From assembly GCA_031288745.1 (NCBI GenBank), contig JAITQT010000227.1, positions 1-11,159 of the forward strand: a stretch of DNA of 11,159 nucleotides, in the 5' to 3' direction. Position numbers and translations under genes: made by a program. Below, piece after piece: positions 7,218 to 11,159 of this stretch. Under the pieces are notes generated by a model. It saw only the letters and a program-made list of their open reading frames with translations. It had not been told where the DNA came from and made no database searches. The stretch comes from Deltaproteobacteria bacterium. GTDB lineage: Bacteria; Desulfobacterota; Desulfarculia; Adiutricales; Adiutricaceae. Every line of letters starts with the position of its first letter. Positions within the stretch are counted from its first letter, which is position 1.

Positions 7218-7247
7218 CACGAGGGCCTTTAAGGCCAAGATAATTAT

Positions 7248-7277
7248 TTGGCTTGAAAAAGCTAATTTCGTTATGAT
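7248..7277 (+). promoter_or_regulatory. Possible + strand sigma70 promoter
   Basis: TTGGCT (7248-7253), an 18-nt spacer and TATGAT (7272-7277) form a fair promoter match. A transcript starting near 7284 would carry the long hairpin at 7330-7368 and run towards the SEC-C gene 530 nt away, or define a small RNA whose end I cannot place. No strong terminator is seen before 7814. Confidence 0.4.
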
Positions 7278-7329
7278 AGTGTAAACTAAATTGGGCTTTT
7301 TTCCCATCGCTCGGTTGATAGAGTAGTTA

Positions 7330-7368
7330 GGGCCAAAAGTAACGAACGTTCAGCCGCACTTTTGGCCC
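7330..7368. repeat. Perfect 11-bp stem hairpin (39 nt inverted repeat)
   Basis: GGGCCAAAAGT (7330-7340) pairs exactly with ACTTTTGGCCC (7358-7368). The 17-nt loop begins AACGAACGTT. It lies about 45 nt after the possible + promoter at 7248-7277, so it may be a stable RNA element. It has no T-run after it and no sequence similarity to the neighbouring 12-bp hairpin beyond the GGGC start. Confidence 0.6.
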
Positions 7369-7652
7369 ATGACTGGCCTATAAGAGCCCTAAGCCTTTTT
7401 AGTTAGACCTTTTCCCCAACCGGCCCCTTTTTAGTCAGAGGCTGCGGCTACCATGAATTTTTGGCCTCTTTTACTGTTTATGCTGGAAGAATTTGTCGAA
7501 ACATAGACGGTTAAAGGTGGCCAATTTAATGACGGAAAACTTGTCCACGGTCCAGACGATATTTAAGTTATTTTTTTCCCTAAAAGTAAATTTTTTAGGC
7601 CCAGAGCAAAATTTTGGTCTCCTCAGGTAATTTTTATTTTTTTGACCACGGG

Positions 7653-7711
7653 TGGTATACTTTTTCGTGGTAAAACCGAACCAGAATGGTATCCTTTTTA
7701 CTGGTAATATC
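7653..7711. repeat. Imperfect 25-bp direct repeat (two copies, 34-bp period)
   Basis: TGGTATACTTTTTCG then TGGTAAAACC (7653-7677) is repeated as TGGTATCCTTTTTAC then TGGTAATATC (7687-7711), identical at 20 of 25 positions. TGGTA therefore recurs at 7653, 7668, 7687 and 7702. It lies 100-160 bp upstream of the SEC-C gene start and could be an operator array or a duplication remnant. Confidence 0.5.
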
Positions 7712-7813
7712 AAGGTGGACAAAATCGACCGCCTTAAACACTTTATATTAAAGAAAGGACGTCACTCGCTTTTTGTAGCTTTAGGTTAAGAGGGGCGAAC
7801 GACGAGAAAGAAG

Positions 7814-9187
7814 ATGAATAAAGATAAAGATAAAGTTAAAGTTAATATTGAATTTAGTAGGTACAATCCTAAGGAAAAGATAGTGCCTTGTCCGCCTGAG
7901 CGCCTAGCCGTCCGCGACGCTCTAGATATTTACGCTAGAGCCTCGATTAATTTATACGGCGCTATTGCTATCTCAGATCTGGTAATGATCTTTAACCAGC
8001 GAAACGCAGATAAGACTTCTGAGAAAGAAATCTTCGATTTGCTTTTACCCCTAGTTACCCCGGCCACCAACTATTGCTTTTATAAAAACTATCTGGTCAA
8101 CAGCCGGGTCAAACCCGACTTTGACTGGGTTGAAAAACTTTTAGCCGAGCAATTTGATAAGCCGAGGTATTTGCCTAAAGGCGAGGCTTTTTTAAAGTTC
8201 GCTAAAGACGGCTATAGAGATAATAAAGAAGTTGGGCATTGGCATAAACTTTATAACTATGTTAGCGATCAGTGGCAAGATAACATTGATTTTATAAATT
8301 TCTTTCAAGCTCTAGAGGACTTTTCCCTTACTCCTTTTGATTCAGTAACATTTAAAAAAATAATTAAAAAAAATAATATAGTTTTCACTAATGCTCGGCA
8401 GCTAGATGAGTTATTAACTTTGTTATCCGAGGCTAAAAACAATTCTCGTCTTTGGGTCAATAAAGGCTTTACTCCCAACGAACTTAGCCAGAAGATAGCC
8501 AAGCACGGCCATGATTTACCAGAATTTTCCTTTGAAACGCCCTTTGAGCCTCAGCCGGATGAGCTTTGTCCCTGCGCTAGTGGCAAAAAATATAGAAGCT
8601 GTTGCCTAAAAGTAGACCTGGCTGGGACCTCTAGGCTCTCGGCTAGCGAGTGCGAGCTATTCTATCAGACCTGGTATGGTTTGTTGGCTTTTGTTAATAG
8701 TAAGAAAAAGGTCATAAAAGAGAAAATCGAGATAGTTTACCCTAACCCAGTAAAATTTGATCGCTTATTAGAAGTACGCCGGGCTCTTTGGGCTGAGCCG
8801 AGTTTGATCGAAGAGTATATTGATAGCGAGGCCCCGGAACTAACGACTGAAAAAATGGACTTACTTCAATCGTGGTATTGGTCAAACAAACCAAATATAT
8901 TCATAGTGATGGAGTATAGGCCCGAGCATGCGGTGTTCTTTTCGGTGGAAAAGGAGGGGCAATTTTCACTCTACGGCGTAAAGGGCCTAGAGCGGTCGGT
9001 GGCTAAAGAACTTTTGCTCGATCTGCCGCAGATAATCGAGGCCGTTATTTTACCCTTTAAAGATAAGATCGTTCACGACGGCTTTATTAAGCTCTGGCGG
9101 GTTAAGTTTAGTCAAGAAATGAAAGCCCCTTTCTTACAATTATTCAACCAGACGAAAGGGGAAGAGGTTAAGGCTACCTTAGATTGA
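7814..9187 (+). CDS. SEC-C motif-containing protein of unknown function
   Basis: 457 residues. A SEC-C zinc-binding motif, C252-P-C254 ... C263-C264 (CPCASGKKYRSCC), lies in the middle of the chain, not at the C-terminus as in SecA. The motif chelates zinc with three or four Cys (the last may be His) and is widespread in proteins of unknown role. The N-terminal 250 residues and C-terminal 190 residues do not match a fold I can name. Both are rich in aromatic and charged residues and lack a signal peptide or membrane segment, so the protein is probably cytoplasmic. Residues 1-15 are strongly charged (MNKDKDKVKV). ATG with the purine-rich GAGAAAGAAG just upstream; no better start is available. 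Base composition is more A/T-rich than the minus operon (for example 8350-8380). It stands alone on + between two gene-poor regions, which fits an accessory gene. Confidence 0.85.
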   Translation: MNKDKDKVKVNIEFSRYNPKEKIVPCPPERLAVRDALDIYARASINLYGAIAISDLVMIFNQRNADKTSEKEIFDLLLPLVTPATNYCFYKNYLVNSRVKPDFDWVEKLLAEQFDKPRYLPKGEAFLKFAKDGYRDNKEVGHWHKLYNYVSDQWQDNIDFINFFQALEDFSLTPFDSVTFKKIIKKNNIVFTNARQLDELLTLLSEAKNNSRLWVNKGFTPNELSQKIAKHGHDLPEFSFETPFEPQPDELCPCASGKKYRSCCLKVDLAGTSRLSASECELFYQTWYGLLAFVNSKKKVIKEKIEIVYPNPVKFDRLLEVRRALWAEPSLIEEYIDSEAPELTTEKMDLLQSWYWSNKPNIFIVMEYRPEHAVFFSVEKEGQFSLYGVKGLERSVAKELLLDLPQIIEAVILPFKDKIVHDGFIKLWRVKFSQEMKAPFLQLFNQTKGEEVKATLD

Positions 9188-9539
9188 GTTAGGGGGGATT
9201 GGGCTAGGAGCTTGAAATATATGATGGTTAGGTGCAAACGCAAATTGGATAGTTGAGGATGGTTTTAACCCAAATACTCATGGTTAACTAGGTGAAGTTA
9301 TTATAATTTTTTTACAAAATAGTAATGAATAGGGTAAATCAGGATCTATATTATTAAATCAATAGGTATAATCTTATCTAATATGTAACTGTTCACCAAA
9401 TCTTTTTTCCACACGTTGCGACTGGTAGCGACTTTCGAGTTGTAATTGAGTTTTAGCATACCCTTAAGCTCTTAACAGTAGTTCTTTTGAGGTTTTTACT
9501 TAGCTCTCTGCTACAACCATATATTTTAACTTGGATTAA
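9188..9539. other. AT-rich gene-free stretch after the SEC-C gene
   Basis: No gene, tRNA or terminator directly follows the SEC-C stop codon. The stretch from about 9290 to 9400 is notably A/T-rich. A lone GTTCACC (9391-9397) matches the half-site of the two palindromes downstream. Very short frames exist, such as 18 codons on the minus strand at 9228-9281, but none has support beyond chance. Confidence 0.6.
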
Positions 9540-9548
9540 TGTTAAAAT
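9540..9548 (+). promoter_or_regulatory. Extended -10 promoter element for the candidate small RNA
   Basis: TG-T-TAAAAT (9540-9548) matches the extended -10 form TGN-TATAAT with one mismatch in the hexamer. No good -35 lies 16-18 nt upstream, only A/T-rich sequence. A start near 9555 would give a transcript of about 170 nt ending at the terminator at 9701-9726. Confidence 0.45.
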
Positions 9549-9619
9549 TACTAAGCTCCTATAGGGGGCTACATTGTTGTGGTACGTGTCGTCCCTTTCA
9601 ATAGGTTTGGCCCCGTAAG

Positions 9620-9663
9620 GTTCACTTTTGTGAACAGGCCCTTAAACGTTCACATTGGTGAAC
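9620..9663. repeat. Two tandem GTTCAC-N4-GTGAAC palindromes
   Basis: The palindromes are at 9620-9635 and 9648-9663, centres 28 bp apart. Half-sites are identical; the four central bases differ (TTTT and ATTG). They can be read as RNA hairpins or as two DNA sites for a dimeric regulator. The N4 spacing is the one used by Crp/Fnr proteins, but TTCAC is not the TTGA half-site predicted for the regulator at 2869-3600. Confidence 0.85.
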
Positions 9664-9700
9664 TGACACTCGAAAAACGGACGGCTAAAACTCTATAAAG

Positions 9701-9726
9701 CCCCTCGAACTATCGAGGGGTTTTTT
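9701..9726 (+). terminator. Strong intrinsic terminator
   Basis: CCCCTCGA (9701-9708) and TCGAGGGG (9713-9720) form a perfect 8-bp stem with loop ACTA, followed immediately by six T. It has no coding gene directly upstream (the SEC-C gene ends 510 nt earlier), which is the best evidence that a non-coding transcript ends here. On the minus strand the following T-run is only CTTTA, so it acts mainly on +. Confidence 0.95.
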
Positions 9727-9727
9727 A

Positions 9728-10095
9728 TAGGGCCTTGTAAAAGGTTAGACGCGCTAGACCAAGAGAGGTAGTCGGCGGCAGCCGATGGTTAGGCCGATAG
9801 GATAACTAATTGCCGATAAGCCTTCGGTCGCCAGGTTGGTTGTGGGATAGCCAAAATAACTGAAAACGAGGCCAGGGAAATTTTTAACGGGATATGCCGG
9901 GAAATAGAGGGATTTAAGGGGACTTAAAATTTTCAGTGATGCGATATTGGTCCTAAAGAGGGTAGTGTAACTAATTTACCTCTCTTCAGTCGAGCGAGAG
10001 GTGGAAAACTAAGCTCTTAAAGAGGCCTTGGGAAACGGCAGGTATTAAAAAAATGACTCTCCAAGTTGAGTTGGCCCTAAGATAGTATTACTCAT
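9728..10095. other. Intergenic region with a start-less open stretch (possible gene remnant or repeat)
   Basis: On the minus strand, 9975 down to 9754 is open for 73 codons between two stops but contains no ATG, GTG or TTG. The translation looks protein-like (for example FSYFGYPTTNLATEGLSAI). The + strand of the same DNA carries three GCCGAT repeats (9781, 9793, 9812). A 7-bp hairpin, ACCTCTC with GAGAGGT, lies at 9978-10002. I cannot name the parent gene, if there is one. A weak minus-strand terminator for the DUF692 gene may lie at 10047-10074 (short stem, seven T). Confidence 0.45.
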
Positions 10096-10956
10096 CTATT
10101 TAAAGGTCACTTCCGGCTCTTTAAGATATTGGGCCGTTTTAGTAAAAACTCTAACAATGGTGTTATGAGAGCGATAAAATTCTACGACCACAAAGGGCGG
10201 GGGTAGTGCTTTATTAAGCTGAGAATTGAGGTTTAAGTTTTGGTTAGAACTTTCAAAAAGGTCTAAGGCCTTAACTAGCCAGTCGAATTCTCTTTTTTTG
10301 GGGCTGTCGTGAGAGTCGAGGGCCATAGGCCCTTTTAGGAGAGGGATAAAGGGGGTAGAGAGGTGGATTTCTCGGACCCTTGACCAAGGTAAGGCCTCTA
10401 AATAGTTATCTATTGGCACGTTTAGGTTATAGGCCGAGATGGCGGCGTGGGCTAGATCGACCACCAAATAGATATCAAATTCTTCTACTAGCTCGCTTAT
10501 GATTTGAGGCTGACAGATATGCTCGTAGAGGCCGGTGGGAAAGTAATTATAGTTTTCAACCCCTATGGGTCCGGCGTAAATCTCTCTTATTAGTTTGATA
10601 GAGCGCTCAAAAAGCCTTTTGATTTCTGGTAATTTTAAAACCGGGCTCAGAGGGATGGTCCTGCGGCGCATTACGGCCGAGGGTCCCAGATCGCAACTAA
10701 AAAGCGCGATCTCTTTTTCTTTGAAATAGGGCTTAAGCTTAGCTATAGTTAGTTCAAAGCCATCTTCGGCTAGGCCTATATCTAAGTGTAAAAGTCTAGT
10801 TTTATCCGCTGGCAGCCAGGAAGGCTCGGGCGGTTTTTTTATCTCCACAGCTTGGCAGGAATTAACCAGTCTTTTGGTAAAAGGCGTGGCTTTTATCATG
10901 ATCTCGGAGATAGGTAGAGTTAGTAAGCCTCTTAGGCCTGGCGCTGGGGTTAGCAT
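10096..10956 (-). CDS. DUF692 / MNIO-family (MbnB-TglH-ChrH-like) protein, divergent
   Basis: 286 residues, normal family length. Landmarks of the multinuclear non-haem iron oxidase TIM barrel appear in order: H57 in LLHLDIGL; VENYNYF with E134 (family ENxxSY); VVDLAHAAISAYNLN with D167, H170 and N177 (family DxNNxxxSAxNH); REIHLS with H198; DSHDSP with D214 and H216; and VVVEF with E259. These are the positions that bind iron in MbnB and TglH. The family's second N-terminal His (S-x-H-L) appears replaced: the aligned segment reads FSCDLGPSA (86-94). MNIO enzymes oxidatively modify Cys, Asp or Asn of ribosomal peptides, usually with a partner protein; neither a partner nor a convincing precursor is visible here. 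The first 40 residues are atypical. ATG start without Shine-Dalgarno; an internal ATG at codon 20 (10899) is an alternative. A 16-codon frame (10045-10095) starts right after the stop. Confidence 0.8.
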   Translation of the reverse strand: MLTPAPGLRGLLTLPISEIMIKATPFTKRLVNSCQAVEIKKPPEPSWLPADKTRLLHLDIGLAEDGFELTIAKLKPYFKEKEIALFSCDLGPSAVMRRRTIPLSPVLKLPEIKRLFERSIKLIREIYAGPIGVENYNYFPTGLYEHICQPQIISELVEEFDIYLVVDLAHAAISAYNLNVPIDNYLEALPWSRVREIHLSTPFIPLLKGPMALDSHDSPKKREFDWLVKALDLFESSNQNLNLNSQLNKALPPPFVVVEFYRSHNTIVRVFTKTAQYLKEPEVTFK

Positions 10957-11159
10957 AAATTTATAGGTGTTGGGAGGCCCAATTTTGTCTTAAAGATAGA
11001 AGGGTTTTTTTGTCCTAAAAATAACCAATAAACTAGCCCAACGAATGAGCTTTTTAGGCAATCTTAAAACATAAAAATCTTTTCAGGGCCGATAAAATTT
11101 ACTTTTAGGCCGAAGTTCCCTCGCGAAAAGAGTAAACGATTGAAATATATGGACAAATT
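10957..11159. other. Upstream region of the DUF692 gene
   Basis: About 200 nt precede the DUF692 start codon. I find no gene, no convincing sigma70 promoter and no clear Shine-Dalgarno on the minus strand. A run of seven T on + (11006-11012) and generally A/T-rich sequence are all that stands out. Confidence 0.55.

Larger units (their letters stand above)
6910..7813. other. 900-nt intergenic region between divergent units
   Basis: This stretch separates the minus-strand operon from the + strand SEC-C gene. It holds the operon promoter and leader, a 20-bp palindrome, two long hairpins and a possible + promoter, listed separately. From about 7380 to 7800 I see only an imperfect direct repeat at 7653-7711. 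A TTG-initiated minus frame (7471-7722) has no Shine-Dalgarno and no recognisable protein features, so I do not call it. The region could include decayed sequence, but I cannot name a parent gene. Confidence 0.6.
9555..9726 (+). ncRNA. Candidate structured small RNA
   Basis: No reading frame explains this segment, yet it is full of pairing. Two hairpins with identical stems, GTTCAC-TTTT-GTGAAC (9620-9635) and GTTCAC-ATTG-GTGAAC (9648-9663), lie 12 nt apart. They are enclosed by a 7-bp long-range pairing of GTCGTCC (9588-9594) with GGACGGC (9679-9685), one pair being a G-U wobble. A strong terminator follows. An alternative 5' pseudoknot is possible: CCTAT (9558-9562) with ATAGG (9601-9605), and GGGGCT (9565-9570) with GGCCCC (9609-9614). 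An extended -10 lies just upstream. It does not show the landmarks of tmRNA, RNase P RNA, SRP RNA or a tRNA, and I could not fit it to 6S RNA. The 5' end is inferred. Confidence 0.55.

Noticed and set aside
7301..7360. tRNA-like D-arm (GCTC, GGTTGATA, GAGT)
   Set aside because: No matching acceptor stem, the anticodon arm is wrong and the T-loop lacks the TTCRA pattern; a stronger hairpin overlaps it.
7471..7722. 83-codon minus-strand frame
   Set aside because: It starts with TTG, has no Shine-Dalgarno, no recognisable domain and overlaps the direct repeat; most likely a chance frame.
9212..9223. TTGAAATATATG shared with 11140-11151 and, one base shorter, with the minus strand near 1834
   Set aside because: An 11-12 base A/T-rich match is expected by chance in a window of this size.
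9228..9281. 17-residue minus-strand peptide with two Cys (MSIWVKTILNYPICVCT)
   Set aside because: Tempting as an MNIO substrate, but it is 800 bp from the enzyme, lacks a ribosome site and is short enough to occur by chance.
1..11159. CRISPR array, prophage or antiphage island
   Set aside because: No regularly spaced repeats, no integrase, nuclease, toxin-antitoxin pair or phage structural gene is present.

Overview
The window looks like chromosome from a Gram-negative bacterium of moderate GC content. It encodes a lipoprotein, two exported proteins and a periplasmic single-haem protein. CTAG is frequent, and Shine-Dalgarno sites are weak or absent before most genes. Gene content would suit an anaerobic Desulfobacterota-like (deltaproteobacterial) lineage, but that assignment is a guess: no rRNA or other marker is present.

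Left edge (1-214): the 3' end of a group II intron (domains V and VI) on the + strand, whose upstream part lies outside the window. It abuts the 3' end of a minus-strand cluster.

Minus-strand cluster (6909 down to 215): methyltransferase, CMP-sugar (NeuA-like) cytidylyltransferase, single-haem periplasmic protein and TruA, packed with 0-3 nt gaps or overlaps. After 48 nt comes a Crp/Fnr regulator, then a Sel1-repeat lipoprotein and a WG-repeat exported protein. A good sigma70 promoter at 7068-7097 drives the block. Its roughly 150-nt leader ends in a terminator-like hairpin just before the first gene. The first two genes suggest surface-glycan biosynthesis; the last two encode repeat proteins of the envelope.

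Intergenic region 6910-7813: two long perfect hairpins (12 bp and 11 bp stems), a possible + promoter and an imperfect 25-bp direct repeat. I see no convincing gene here.

Right part: a + strand SEC-C zinc-motif protein of unknown function (7814-9187), then about 900 nt without an obvious gene. That stretch contains a candidate structured small RNA of about 170 nt (extended -10 promoter, two tandem GTTCAC-N4-GTGAAC hairpins, strong terminator at 9701-9726) and a start-less 73-codon open stretch on the minus strand. A divergent DUF692/MNIO enzyme on the minus strand (10096-10956) ends convergently towards that RNA. MNIO enzymes modify peptides, but no partner protein or convincing precursor gene is visible. 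The orphan MNIO and the candidate RNA are the two most interesting items.
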